NCBI RefSeq assembly: GCF_963082655.1
Contig: NC_081552.1
Coordinates: 124,963,494-125,027,493, forward strand
DNA: 64,000 nucleotides
Direction: 5' to 3'
DNA from: Stomoxys calcitrans
Lineage: Eukaryota; Arthropoda; Insecta; Diptera; Muscidae
Shown here: piece by piece, positions 1 to 11,409 of the stretch
Position numbering within the stretch: the stretch's first letter is position 1
Layout: each line of letters opens with the position of its first letter
Notes under the pieces: generated by a model
Told to the model about the DNA's origin: nothing
What the model saw: the letters and a program-made list of their open reading frames with translations, nothing else
Database searches by the model: none
Program-made: the position numbers and the translations under genes

Positions 1-544
1 AAAATTTGGTTTGGTTTGGTATTCTATTCTGCTTTCGGAAAGCCGCGTAAATTTGTACTTGTTTCGCGATCAAAATTTGACAGCTATCTAATGCTTATGT
101 TTCCATACCAAAACACATTTATTCATTGGCGTTTATTGTTTTCTCTATTTAATATAAAAACAAAAATGATACCGGCAATAGTTTCAAGTGATGCCGCTGA
201 AATATTTTTTTGTAATTGTCCTCACTATAAGCAGAGTACTACTTTTCGCCTATTTTAGCCAACATTACTCCGACGTTTTTATTTTGTATGGAGATTGACA
301 GCATTCCGATTGAAAACCTTAACGGAATACCCTGCTTTTACCATGTTAAGGGTTGGTATTTTATTCTGCTTTCGTAAGAGTCGCGGAAATTTGTAATTAT
401 TCCGCGAGCGGAATTGGACAGCAATCAAATGTTTTTGTTTCCATACAACACACGTTTTTTTTATCCGCACTTATTGTTTTCTCTATTCAATTTATTTTTT
501 ATTTTTGAAAATAATTATTTGCAAATTGAAATCAATAAAACGTA
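1..544. repeat. Unclassified repeat family F with two direct ~337-bp-spaced units
   Basis: Two diverged direct copies of one unit start near 18 and 355; both contain GGTATTNTATTCTGCTTTCG and later TTATTGTTTTCTCTATT. The spacer (about 168-345) matches 3,563-3,740 and the reverse complement of 19,500-19,667, for example GGCAATAGTTTCAAGTG. The unit has no long ORF. The directly repeated ends could be LTR-like, but I see no primer-binding site or retroviral coding, so I leave it unclassified. A Helentron interrupts it at 545. Confidence 0.5.
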
Positions 545-1801
545 CAACAAGTAATAGCGTGCTAAGTTCGGCCGGGCCGAATCTTATATACCCTCCACCA
601 TGGATCGCATTTCTCGAATTCTTTCTCTTCTCTCTTCTTAGGCAAAAAAGGATATAAGGAAAGATTTGCTCTGCTATTAGAGCGATATCAAGATATGGTC
701 CGGTTTGGACCACAATTAAATTATACGTTGGAGACCTGTGTAAAATGTCAGCCAATTCGAATAAGAATTGCGCTCTTTGTGGGCTCAAGAAGTAAAATAG
801 AGAGATCGATTTATATGTGAGCTGTATCGGGCTATAGACCGATTCAGACCATAATAAACACATATGTTAATGGTCATGAGAGAATCCGTCGTACAAAATT
901 TTAGGCAAATCGGATAATAATTGCGACCTCTAGAGGCTCAAGAAGTCAAGATCCCATATGGGTTTATATGGCGGCTAAATCAGGTTATGAACCGACTTGT
1001 ACTTTATTTGACATAGTTGTTGATTGTAACAATAAAAAACGTCTTGCGAAATTTCAGCCAAATCGGATAGGAATTGCGCCCTCTAGAAGCTCAAAAAGTC
1101 AAGTCCCCAAATCTGTTTATATGACAGCTATATCATTCAAATCGGATAAGAATTGCGGCTTCTAGAAGCTTAAGAAGTCAAGAACCAAGATCGGTTTACT
1201 TAGCAGCTATATCAGGTTATAGACCGATTTGAACCATACTTGGCACAGTTGTTGGATATCATAACAAAACACGTCGTGCAAAGTTTCATTCCAATCGGAT
1301 AAGAATTGCGAACTCTAGAGGCACAAGAAGTCAAGACTCAAGATCGGTTTATATGGCAGCTATGTCAGGTTATGGACCGATTTGAACTATACTTAGCACA
1401 ATTGCTGGATATCATAACAAAACACGTCGTGCAATATTTCATTCCAATCGGATAAGAATTGCGCAGTCTAGAGGCTCAAGAAGTCCAGACAAAAGATCGG
1501 TTTATATGGCAGCTATATCAAAACATGGACCGATATGGCTCAATTACAATTCCAACTGACCTACACTAATAAGGAGTATTTGTGCAAAATTTCAAGCGGC
1601 TAGCTTAAATCCTTCGGAAGTTAGCGTGCTTTCGACAAACAGACGGACGGACGGACGGACGGACATGGCTAGATCGACATAAAATGTCGCGACGATCAAG
1701 AATATATATACTTTATGGGGTCTCAGACGAATATTTCGAGTAGTTACAAACAGAATGACGAAATTAGTATACCCCCCATCCTATGGTGGAGGGTATAAAA
1801 A
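545..1801 (-). mobile_element. Type A Helentron (DINE-1/mini-me-like), near complete
   Basis: The left end is ACAAGTAATAGCGTGC followed by the perfect hairpin TTCGGCCGGGCCGAA and TATACCCTCCACCAT. The right end is ATGGTGGAGGGTATA, the exact reverse complement of that inner motif. Between them lie diverged 153-bp units, a GACG/GACA tract near 1,630-1,665, the core CTAGATCGACATAAAATGTC and a short TA tract. This order (terminal inverted repeat, TA tract, core, GTCY tract, tandem units, hairpin) is that of DINE-1/mini-me elements. It is non-autonomous, with no Rep/helicase. The strand assumes the hairpin marks the 3' end. Confidence 0.8.
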
Positions 1802-1950
1802 TTACTAAATTATGGCTATTTAATAGGTAGTCTTATAGTCATTTATAGATAACTACGACATGATGATCAATGTTATCGGTGTCATAACGAATGGTAGCAA
1901 AATTGCAAATTCTGCTCATGAACATTCCACAAAGGTACAGGGGTAAAGTA

Positions 1951-2091
1951 GTAGCACTAACATTTAAGTTAGCGTCATCTAGTGGCTGTTATCAAATAGT
2001 TGATTGATTGGTTTTATTGATCCAATTGAAAACATCCAGTAAATGGCGCTGAATTGGAGAAGCCAACATGAACAGAAAGAGGGCAGTGTGG
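1951..2091. repeat. Short repeat G (copy 1)
   Basis: About 140 bp matching 40,380-40,525, sharing TAGCACTAACAT, AGCCAACATGAACAGA and GAGGGCAG. It contains opposed AGCGYCATC and AATGGCGCT motifs, which suggests a small inverted-repeat element. No coding is visible. The flanking 1,802-1,950 holds nothing I recognise. Confidence 0.45.
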
Positions 2092-2093
2092 TA

Positions 2094-3562
2094 ACAAGTA
2101 AAATCGTGCTAAGTTCGGCCGGGCCGAATCTTATATACCCTCCACCATGGATCGCATTTGTCGAGTTCTTTTCCCGGCATCTCTTCTTAGCCAAACCGGA
2201 TATGAGAAAAGATTTTCTTTGCTATTAGAGCGATATCAAGATATGGTCCGGTTTGGACCACAATTAAATTATATGTTGGAGACCTGTGCAAAATGTCATC
2301 CAATTCGAATAAGAATTGCGCTCTTTGGGGGCTCAAGAAGTAAAATAGAGAGATCGATTTATATGGGAGCTGTATCGGGCTATAGACCGATTCAGGCCAT
2401 AATAAACACGTATGTTGACGGTCATGAGAGAGTCCGTCGTACAAAATTTCAGGCAAATCGGATAATAATTGCGACCTCTCGAGGCTCAAGAAGTCAAGAT
2501 CCCAGATCGGTTTATATGGCAGCTATGTGAGGTTATGAACCGATTTAAACCTTATTTGACACAGTTGTTGAAAGTAAAAATAAAATACGTCATGCAAAAT
2601 TTTAGCCAAATCCGATAGGAATTGCTCCCTCTAGAAGCTCAAGAAGTCAAATCCCCAGATCTGTTTATATGACAGCTATATCAGGTTATGAACCGATTTG
2701 AACCATACTTGGCACAGTTGTTGGACATCATAACGAAATACTTCGTGCAAAAATTCATTCGAATCGGATAAGAATTGTGCCCTCTAGAGGCTCAAGAAGT
2801 CAAGACCCAAGATCGGTTTAAATGGCAGCTATATAAGGTTATGGACCGATTTAAACCATACTTGGCACAGTTGTTGGGTATCATAACAAAACACGTCGTG
2901 CGAAATTCCATTCTAATCGGATAAGAATTGCGCCCTCTAGAGGCTCAAGAAGTCAAGACCCAAGATCGGTTTATATGGCAGCTATATCAGGTTATGTACC
3001 GATCTGTACCATACTTGGCACAGTTGTTGGATATAACAACAAAACACGTCGTGGAAAATTTCATTTCAATCGGATAAGAATTGCGCACTCTAGAGGCTCA
3101 AGAAGTCAAGACCCAAGATCGGTTTATATGGCAGCTATATCAGGTTATGGACCGATCTGAACCATACTTAGCACAGTTTTTGGATATCATAACAAAACAC
3201 GTCGTGCAAAATTTCATTCTGATCGGATAAGAATTGCGCACATTAGAGGCTCAAGAAGTCAAGACCCAAGATCGGTTAATATGGCAGCTATATCAAAACA
3301 TGAACCGATATGGCCCATTTACAATACCAACCGACCTACACTAATAAGAAGTATTTGTGCAAAATTTCATGCGGCTAGCTTTACTTCTTCGGAAGTTAGC
3401 GTGCTTTCGACAGACAGACGGACGGACATGGCTAGATCGACATAAAATATCGCGACGATCAAGAATATATATACTTTATGGGGTCTCAGACGAATATTTC
3501 GAGTAGTTACAAACAGAATGACGAAATTAGTATACCCCCATCTTATGGTTGAGGGTATAAAA
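2094..3562 (-). mobile_element. Type A Helentron, near complete
   Basis: The hairpin end is at the left (ACAAGTAAAATCGTGC) and GGGTATAAAAA at the right. The array has about seven 153-bp units, each with GATCGGTTTATATGGCAG. A short GACG tract near 3,410-3,428 is followed by the conserved core. The right inverted repeat reads GGTTGAGGGTATA, with one change from the usual GGTGGAGGGTATA. That variant is shared with 19,667, which is informative about the duplication there. Open frames crossing the units are fortuitous. Confidence 0.8.
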
Positions 3563-4032
3563 ATAATAGCGGCAATGGTTTCAAGTGTTGCCACTTGGCT
3601 TTTTTGCCATTTTCCTCACGATAAGCAGAGTAGTACTTTTCCGCCTGTTTGTAGCCATCGTTTCGCCGATGTTTTTTACAATATATGGAGTTTGATAGCA
3701 TTCCGCTTAAAAAGTCGAACAGAATATCCAGCTTAAGACTGGTGTTCGCTTTGAAAATCAACGTTTTTCTCCATTACTTTTCTAGGTAATAGATATTGAA
3801 GCAAAACAAAATTTGATTATTTCATTTAGTAGGACATCCCCTCATTTCTTATGATACAATTTTAAAAAGAGAATTATGTTATCATTGAAATTTTTTTAAT
3901 GTTTTGAAAAGTAATCGCGAAAAAGCGAACAAAGATCAGTCATTAAGGTGTAAATACTTTTTCATTGGTGCTATATGTGAACAATAATTAGCACTAATGT
4001 CTTCCTTGGACAGTATAAACATCCACTCAAAA
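3563..4032 (+). repeat. Repeat family F, copy 2
   Basis: The first part matches 168-345. The whole segment to about 4,007 reappears as reverse complement at 19,303-19,667, where about 95 bp is deleted between short A-runs. It is bounded on the left by a Helentron end and on the right by a Helitron 5' end (A|TC at 4,032/4,033). No ORF of note. Confidence 0.55.
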
Positions 4033-4039
4033 TCTTATA

Positions 4040-4647
4040 AAGGGTGATTTTTTTGAGGTTAGGATTTTCATGCATTAGTATTTGACAGATCACGTGGGAT
4101 TTCAGACATGGTGTCAAAGAGAAAGATGCTCAGTATGCTTTGACATTTCATCATGAATAGACTTACTAACGAGCAACGCTTGCAAATCATTGAATTTTAT
4201 TACCAAAATCAGTGTTCGGTTCGAAATGTGTTCAAATTTTGACAAATTTTGTTCAGCGATGAGGCTCATTTCTGGTTGAATGGCTACGTAAATAAGCAAA
4301 ATTGCCGCGTTTGGAGTGAAGAGCAACCAGAAGCCGTTCAAGAACTGCGCATGCATCCCGAAAAATGCACTGTTTGGTGTGGTTTGTACGCTGGTGGAAT
4401 CATTGGACCGTTTTTTTTTCAAAGATGCTGTTGGACGCAACGTTACGGTGAATGAACACATTTCGAACCGAACACTGATTTTGGTAATAAAATTCAATGA
4501 TTTGCAAGCGTTGCTCGTTAGTAAGTCTATTCATGATGAAATGTCAAAGCATACTGAGCATCTTTCTCTTTGACACCATGTCTGAAATCCCACGTGATCT
4601 GTCAAATACTAATGCATGAAAATCCTAACCTCAAAAAAATCACCCTT
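4040..4647 (+). mobile_element. rosa-like (DD41D) mariner fold-back derivative, copy 1
   Basis: Long inverted repeats begin AAGGGTGATTTTTTTGAGG and end in the complement, flanked by TA at 4,038-4,039 and 4,648-4,649. Each ~194-bp arm includes the transposase start (MNRLTNEQRLQIIEF) and first helix. The centre carries a fragment around the first catalytic Asp (FSDEAHFWLNG), here in plus orientation, opposite to copies 2-4. No full transposase is possible, so mobilisation would need an intact relative. Confidence 0.8.
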
Positions 4648-5702
4648 TACATAAAATTCAATTTCCGTTTGTTTGTCGGTTTGTTTGTTTGTTCCGCATA
4701 GGCTCAAAAACGGCTGAACCGATTACCTTGAAATTTTCACAGATTGTGTAGGTTGGTCTGGAAGGAAACATAGGCTATATAATTTTTTGAAATCGGGAGG
4801 GGGCGGACCCTCCACCATTACCCCAAAAACACCACCTAAAATCAAAAGTGAACCGATAAGGACAATATGGGTATTAAATAAAATGTATGGGAGAATAGAA
4901 TACGCATGGTATTAACATTTGAGTCTAGGTACCCATCGGGCCGTTCCAGCCCCAAAACTCCTCCAAACAGACATATTGGACGTTAATTTCAATACGGGGC
5001 TCAAATGAAAGGTATTCGGGAGTAGACTTAGAATATGGCGTACAAAATTAGATCGAAGTATAGGGGATCACGCCACCCCTCAATAACACCATCAGACCCA
5101 TTATGACTGTATGGTACTTGGCTGAACCGATTTTCTTAAAATTTTCATAGATTGTGTACGTTTTTCTGGAAGAAAACATAGGCGTAATGGGAGGTCACCG
5201 AGCCCAAATGGGCATATTAGCGGACCATGCCTATATGGGACTCAAATGAAAGGTACAAGGTAGTAGATTACGAATATGACATTGAAATTAGCATTCAAGT
5301 CTATGTGGCGCTTTTCCTCCTAAAAATACGTCAAATTGATTATTTGACCCATTATGACAACAGGGGACTCAAATTAAAGGTATTGAGAGTAGAAAACGAA
5401 TTTGATATCCAATTTTATAGCCAAGTGTTTTAAGGTATGCCCCTAAGCACCCCCTAAACTGAACTTCATTTCCGTTGGGAATAAAGATCGAATTTGATAT
5501 TTATTTTTAGTGCAAAATGCCGGTGGCCACCCCAACCCCAAAACACCCTCCAAACGGTTCATATTTACCAGCCATGGCAATATGTGGCTCAAATTAAAGT
5601 GATTTAGATGTGCAGCACGAATATGATATCCATATTTGAGTCGAAATGTCTGAGGTGCCATCCCTCCCCTAAGGAAGAAAATTACCACCAGGAAGCGAGA
5701 AG

Positions 5703-5938
5703 TTGCAAATTCTCACACATCAATGAGTGCTTTCCGATTAAAATTTAAACTCAATGATATTGGACTTTTTTTTATAGCGGTGTCCGATCGGCGTCCCGCA
5801 GTGCGACACCTCTTTGGGGAAAATTTTTTAAATGACCATGCATGGCATTGTACCTCGCAAATGTCGCCAACATTAAGAGGGGATAAACTCAGCTTTGTCC
5901 GATGTTCTGGCCAGGATTCGAACGCGTTCAGCGTCATA
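5703..5938 (-). mobile_element. tRNA-derived SINE, copy 1, degenerate head
   Basis: Read on the minus strand it has a B-box-like GAATCCTGGCC and then the body found in the 42.5-kb copy: an A/G-rich stretch, TGCGACA near CTCTTTGGGG, CATTGAG and the GTGTGAGAA tail. The A-box half is lost or scrambled beyond about 5,938. It lies inside a Helitron. Confidence 0.6.
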
Positions 5939-6022
5939 TCTGCATTCAAGGCGAAGTGTCCCCACTCCAAAAGATATTAGAGAGTTAAAGAAGGCACAGC
6001 GGAGCGGGCCCGGTTCGGCTAG

Positions 6023-6347
6023 TTTACCATAAAAACGAATATAGTATCAGCCAATAGATGGCAATTTTCTGCAAAAGTTGCATACCGTACCAATGTGACG
6101 GCATTCGTTGGAATGGTCTTCGAGGTTTCCCAATCTGTTACATTTCCAAAGTTCGCTAGATATTTCTACTTGTCAATTTCAACAATAGTTTCCTCCACCT
6201 ATGCGCCTAAGGGCGGGCACAGTTTGAACTGAACGTCCGCTCTCTTCTCTGCTGGCAAATAAAGTACGCGAACGTTTTCCATTACAAATTTTTGAATATG
6301 CGCATTGTTATTTTTTCAACGAGATTAAGTTTACGTGAGTAAAGAGA
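6023..6347. other. Unannotated spacer
   Basis: 325 bp between a Helitron 3' end and a Helentron. I recognise no repeat family, RNA or ORF here; it may be low-copy DNA. Confidence 0.4.
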
Positions 6348-8025
6348 ACAAGTAAGAGGCGTTAAGTTCGGCCGGTCGAAAATGTGTACACCCACCACCT
6401 CGGGTATATATGCAAACTACTTTTCGCCATAATCCGGTCAAAAATGCATAATTTATGGCCCCATAGCAGCTATATCGAAATTTGGTGCAATTTGGACGAA
6501 CTTTGGCACGGACATTGAGTGTTCTAAAAAGTACAAGTCATTGTTCAATTTTGCATAACAAAATATTGGTTTTTGGTAGCTATATCGAAATATAGACCTA
6601 TCTAAACTATATACGACACGGATGTTGAAAAGTCTAACTTTAGTCATTGTGTCAAATTTCAGCGAAATCGAATTACAAATGTGCCTTTAGAGGGCCAAGA
6701 CTTTAAATTGAAAGATCGGTCTATTTGGCAGCTTTATCCAAATCTGGACCGACCTGGGCGAAATTGAAGAGGGATGTCGAAGGCTCTGACGAAACTCACT
6801 GTCTCAAATTTCTACGACGTCGGACAATAAAAGCGCCTTTTATGGGTCTTAAAGCATAAATCGAGAGATCGGTTTATATGACAGCTATATCCAAATCTGA
6901 ACTGATTTGAGCCAAATTGCAGAAATATGTCGTAGAGCCTAACACAATTCTCTGTACCAAATTTCGGAGCAATCTATCTAGCTATCTAGCTATATCCAAA
7001 TCTGGACCGATCTGAGCCAAATTGAAGAAGGATGTCGAGGGGCCTAACACAACGCACTGTCCCAAATTTTGGCAAAATATGACAATAAATGTGCCTTTCA
7101 TGGGCCCAAGACCCTAAATCGGCGGATAGGTCTATATGGGTCTATGTCAAGATATAGTCCGAGATAACCATCTTCGAACTTAACCTGCTTTTGGACAAAA
7201 GAAGAATCTATGCAAAGTTTCAGCTCAATATTTCTATTTTTGAAAACTGTAGCGTGATTTTAACAGACAGACGGACGGACATGTCTAGATCGTCTTAGAT
7301 TTTTACGCTGATCCAGAATATAAAGGGTGATTTTTTTGAGGTTAGGATTTTCATGCATTAGTATTTGACAGATCACGTGGGATTTCAGACATGGTGTCAA
7401 AGAGAAAGATGCTCAGTATGCTTTGACATTTCATCATGAATAGACTTACTAACGAGCAACGCTTGCAAATCATTGAATTTTATTACCAAAATCAGTGTTC
7501 GGTTCAAAATGTGTTCATTCACCGTAAAGTTGCGTCCAACAGCATCTTTGAAAAAATACGGTCCAATGATTCCACCAGCGTACAAACCACACCAAACAGT
7601 GCATTTTTCGGGATGCATGGGCAGTTCTTGAACGGCTTCTGGTTGCTCTTCACTCCAAATGCGGCAATTTTGCTTATTTACGTAGCCATTCAACCAGAAA
7701 TGAGCCTCATCGCTGAACAAAATTTGTCAAAATTTGAACACATTTCGAACCGAACACTGATTTTGGTAATAAAATTCAATGATTTGCAAGCGTTGCTCGT
7801 TAGTAAGTCTATTCATGATGAAATGTCAAAGCATACTGAGCATCTTTCTCTTTGACACCATGTCTGAAATCCCACGTGATCTGTCAAATACTAATGCATG
7901 AAAATCCTAACCTCAAAAAAATCACCCTTTATATACTTTATAGGGTCGGAAATGGATATTTCGATGCGTTGCAAACGGAATGACAAAATGAATATACCCC
8001 CATCCTTCGGTGGTGGGTATAAAAA
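6348..8025 (-). mobile_element. Type C Helentron interrupted by a rosa fold-back element
   Basis: The left end ACAAGTAAGAGGCGTTAAG and a GGCCGGTCG hairpin relic are followed by ACCCACCACCTCGGGTATATA. The right end is CCTTCGGTGGTGGGTATAAAA. Units of about 153 bp carry GATCGGTCTATATGGCAG-like blocks. A GACAGACGGACGG tract and the core GTCTAGATCGTC precede the insertion at 7,323-7,929, which lies in the TA tract of the core. After it the element resumes with TATACTTTATAGGGTCGG. Confidence 0.8.
7323..7929 (-). mobile_element. rosa-like mariner fold-back derivative, copy 2
   Basis: The arms are 7,323-7,516 and 7,736-7,929 (194 bp each), with TA on both sides (7,321-7,322 and 7,930-7,931). The centre encodes on the minus strand FSDEAHFWLNGYVNKQ and WCGLYAGGIIGPYFF, the block around the first DDE aspartate. 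The remaining catalytic region is absent. The near identity to copies 1, 3 and 4 points to a recent burst. Confidence 0.85.
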
Positions 8026-8060
8026 GAGAGCAACATATTTGTTTTCCTATCTTATATATA

Positions 8061-9177
8061 ACAAGTAAAAGCGTGCTAAGTTCGGCCGGGCCGAATCTTA
8101 TATACCCTCCACCATGGATCGCATTTGTCGAGTCCTTTTTCCGGCATCTCTTCTTAGGCAAAAAAGGATATAAGAAAAGAGTTGCTCTGCTATTAAAACG
8201 ATATCAAGATATGGTCCGGTTCGGATCACAATTAAATTATATGTTGGAGACCTGTGTAAAATTTCAGCCAATTCGTATAAGAATTGCGCCCATTGGGGCT
8301 CACGAAGTAAAATAGAGAGAACGATTTGTATGGGATCTGTATCTGGCTATAGACCGATTCAGACCATAATAAACACGTTTGTTGATGGTCATGAGAGGAT
8401 CCGTCGTACAAAATTTCAGGCATATCGGATAATAATTGCGACCTCTAGGGGTCAAGAAGTCAAGATCCCAGATCGGTTTATATGGCAGCTATATCAGGTT
8501 ATGAACCGATTTGAACCTTATTTGACACAGTGGTTGAAAGTAAAAATAAAATACGTCATGCAAAATTTCATTCAAATCGGATAAGAATTGTGCCCTCTAG
8601 ATGCTCAAGAAGTCAAGACCCAAGATCGGTTTATATGGCAGCTATATCAGGTTATGGGCGGATTCGAGCCATACTTGGCACACTTGTTGGGTATCATAAC
8701 AAATCACGTCGTGCGAAATTCCATTCCAATCAGATAAGAATTGCGCCCTCTAGAGGCTCAAGAAGTCAAGACCCAAGATCGGTTTAAATGGCAGCTATAT
8801 CAGGTTATGAACCGATTTGAACTTTACTTGGCACAGTTGTTGGATATCATAGCAAAACACGTCGTGCAAAATTTCATCCCAATCGGATAAGAATTGCGCA
8901 CTCTAGAGGCTCAAGAAGTCAAGACCCATAATCGGTTTATATGGCAGCTAAATCAAGACCGATATGGCCCATTTACAATACCAACCGACCTACACTAATA
9001 AGAAGTATTTCCGCAAAATTTCAAGCGGCTAGCTTTACTCCTTCGGAAGTTAGCGTGCTTTCGACAGACAGACGGACGGACGGACGGACAGACGGACGGA
9101 CGGACGGACAGACGGACGGACGGACGGACAGACGGACGGACGGACGGACAGACGGACGGACATGGCTAGATCGACAT
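8061..9177 (-). mobile_element. Type A Helentron, truncated inside its core
   Basis: A normal hairpin end (ACAAGTAAAAGCGTGC, TTCGGCCGGGCCGAA) is followed by 153-bp units and an expanded GACG/GACA tract. The element stops at GATCGACAT in the core, where Helitron type E sequence begins. The other terminus is missing. The left flank TATCTTATATATA is also seen before the copy at 47,187. Confidence 0.75.
9063..9165. repeat. GACG/GACA microsatellite with 20-bp higher-order unit
   Basis: Tetranucleotide runs are ordered as four or five GACG followed by GACA, giving a repeated 20-bp unit. It expands the (GTCY)n block normal for these elements. Confidence 0.8.
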
Positions 9178-10192
9178 GGCGGACACTCCCCCTTACCATA
9201 ACTTTCAGAAACACCAGATCTCGGAGATGGGTGGTGCGATTACAGCGAAATTTTGTGTGCTCTCATATAGTACCCTAAAAATTAAAATTTGGTATCCAAA
9301 TTTCGGATGGGGTACCTAGGGGGGCTGCCCCACCATAAAACCTACAAAACATATATTTAGAACAATCACGACAATATGGGGCTCAAATGAAAGGTATTCA
9401 GGATAAGAAAACGTATCTGATATCCAATTGTCGGACCAAGTGGTAGGGGGACAACCCCAAGCCCCAAAACATCCCTAAGTCAGACATATTTACTGACCAT
9501 GGCAATATGGGACTCAAATGAAAGATATTTGCGAATAGAATACGAATCTGATATCCAAATGTGGGACCACGTTTCTGGGGGTCCACCCCTTTTCCCTCAA
9601 ACAGAACTTATTTACTAACCATAGCATTATGGGGCTTAAATAAAAGGTATTTGAATGTAGAATACGAATCCAAATATGGGACAAAGTGTTTGGGGGCCGC
9701 CTCTCACCAAAAACATCCCCCAAAGGGGACAAATTTACGACCATACCGTCATGTTTGCCGACTATGGAAATATAGGGCTCAAATTAAAAGTATGTTTTCT
9801 TATCCTAAATACCTTTCATTTGAGTCTCATATTGTCGTGATTGGTCTAAATATATGTTTGGTAGGTTTTAGAGTGGGGCAGGCCACCTAGGTACCCCATC
9901 CGAAATTTGGATACCAAATTTTTATTTTTAGTTTACCATATGAGAGCACACAAAATTTCGCTAAAATCGCACCACCCAACTCCGAGATCTGACGTTTCTG
10001 AAAATTAGGGTAAGGGGAGGGTCCGCTCACCCTTCAGATATCAAAAAATATAGTACCCTATTCTCACCACGGGATCATTATGCACCATCTGTGAAAATTT
10101 CAAGAAAGTCAGTTCAGCCGTTTCTGAGTCTATAAGGAACACACAAACAAACAAACCAACAAACAAACACAAATTGATTTTTATATATAAGA
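9178..10192 (-). mobile_element. Two head-to-head Helitron type E fragments (inverted repeat)
   Basis: 9,178-9,411 (plus orientation) and 9,792-10,022 (minus orientation) are inverted copies with roughly 90% identity, sharing AAATTTTGTGTGCTCTCATA and GGATGGGGTACCTAGG. The minus-oriented one is complete to its 5' terminus: TTTTTATATATAAGA ends at 10,192 with T after it, i.e. A|TC on the minus strand, next to a CAAA-rich head. The centre is more 120-130 bp units. No 3' CTAG end is present. Confidence 0.65.
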
Positions 10193-11409
10193 TTAGCATT
10201 CTCATGCAAATTACATACTTACCATATTAACTAATGTGGTTATAAATTAAGTTATCCGTTCAAATGAAACACATATAACAGTTGATTTTTGTTTTTGTTT
10301 ATGTAAATATTTATTGATTTGGGAAAATTTTATAAATTAGGAGAAAATTACAGATGGTCTGCAATCCGTAATTGCATAAAAATTATTTTTAATCACTGTT
10401 CTGAAAGCAAATAGACAATATGCTATTTTTGAGTTTGTTCCTATCTTTACTTGCGTTTCCGGTAGGTTTACGTTGCGGCAAATGTACATACGTACGTAGT
10501 GTGTGCGGGTGACACTATTTTACACTGCAAATACAAGTGGAAAAATGAGAAATAATAAAAAAATGTATGGGATACTAATTGTTGTTTCTGCGTATGTAGA
10601 TGGGTTCGCCGTAGGAGAGGAAAAGGATTATTTTGTGATTGATTGGATATTGTGGAATGTACGAGTATGTTGGAATATAGATATATTAATGCATATTGGT
10701 TATTTAAGACCTTAACACTGGGCACTGTCGAGAACGACCATCTAACTCATTTATTTTGTATACTTGTATATATATTTGCGTGCTTTTTTAGCCTATATTA
10801 TTTGTATGGGTATGTTTGTATGTCTAAATATGTTTAATCTTTGGTTTTGTTTTGTTGTTGTGAAGAGGCGGGTGTTTCGTTTAAGAATGTTTTTTAAACA
10901 CTAACAAATATTTTATCCTATATATATACGACTATGTATTCATTGAATATATCATTTGATCAAGTATGCAAAGTAGTACCGTTAGTAATTAAACCACTTG
11001 AAATAATCGAAAAAGTCCACAAAATATAAGTTCATTCGGATCATAAGCGACGTCGTATGCAGTGTAGAATGGAACAAGAGTTTTCGGAGAATAAAGATGC
11101 TATCATTTTAAGAGCGAACAACTATTTTATATGTAGTAAATTAAACCATTTAACTCAGACTTATTACGTACTAAGAGTTCTACTTAGGGTTAAGTTAAAC
11201 GTGATTAATTCGGCGGCACCGAATTTTTTTGTGATAAAACAAGGTTTGCGTTCATTTTTTAATATTGTAATAAAAATTGCCCCTTGTTTCTAAGAATTCC
11301 TGGATTAAAACTTCATGATGGTGCGGGTAATGGAATTCATAGATCCTGTTTTCTTGCAACATCGCTAAGTACTGAAGCCATCACTGGTATTAGTCAATCA
11401 CATTACCGG
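10193..11409. other. AT-rich low-copy DNA, no recognised gene
   Basis: No repeat family from the rest of the window is apparent. Short ORFs (up to about 85 codons) lack recognisable domains and overlap in both strands. TACATACGTACGTA-like motifs resemble fly intergenic DNA. It may be intronic or intergenic host sequence. Confidence 0.4.

Larger units (their letters stand above)
4033..6022 (+). mobile_element. Non-autonomous Helitron (type E), complete termini, with nested rosa and SINE
   Basis: The 5' terminus is A|TCTTATA. It is interrupted after the first bases by a TA-flanked mariner derivative (4,040-4,647) and resumes with a TTTG-rich head and GGCTGAACCGATT. The body is 120-130 bp units marked by CTCAAATGAAAGGTA and a C-rich stretch. 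The 3' end is GC-rich GGAGCGGGCCCGGTTCGG followed by CTAG at 6,019-6,022 and host T. TC at the 5' end, CTAG at the 3' end and A/T flanks are the classical Helitron signature. There is no Rep/helicase, so it is non-autonomous. A minus-strand SINE lies at 5,703-5,938. Confidence 0.75.

Noticed and set aside
2975..3160. Repeated ~51-codon open frames across the tandem units (also 8,530-8,787, 27,337-27,768 and 58,675-58,941), which look like a repeat protein
   Set aside because: 153 is divisible by three, so one stop-free frame persists through an array by chance. The coding direction relative to the element differs between types A and C, and many copies have stops.
9178..10192. A fold-back transposon with its own termini
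   Set aside because: The arms are better explained as two type E Helitron pieces; no target duplication was seen at the outer edges and only one outer end matches a known terminus.
10193..11409. Host exon(s) in the low-copy AT-rich segment
   Set aside because: Overlapping short ORFs on both strands, no codon-like pattern or conserved motif, and no convincing splice architecture by eye.
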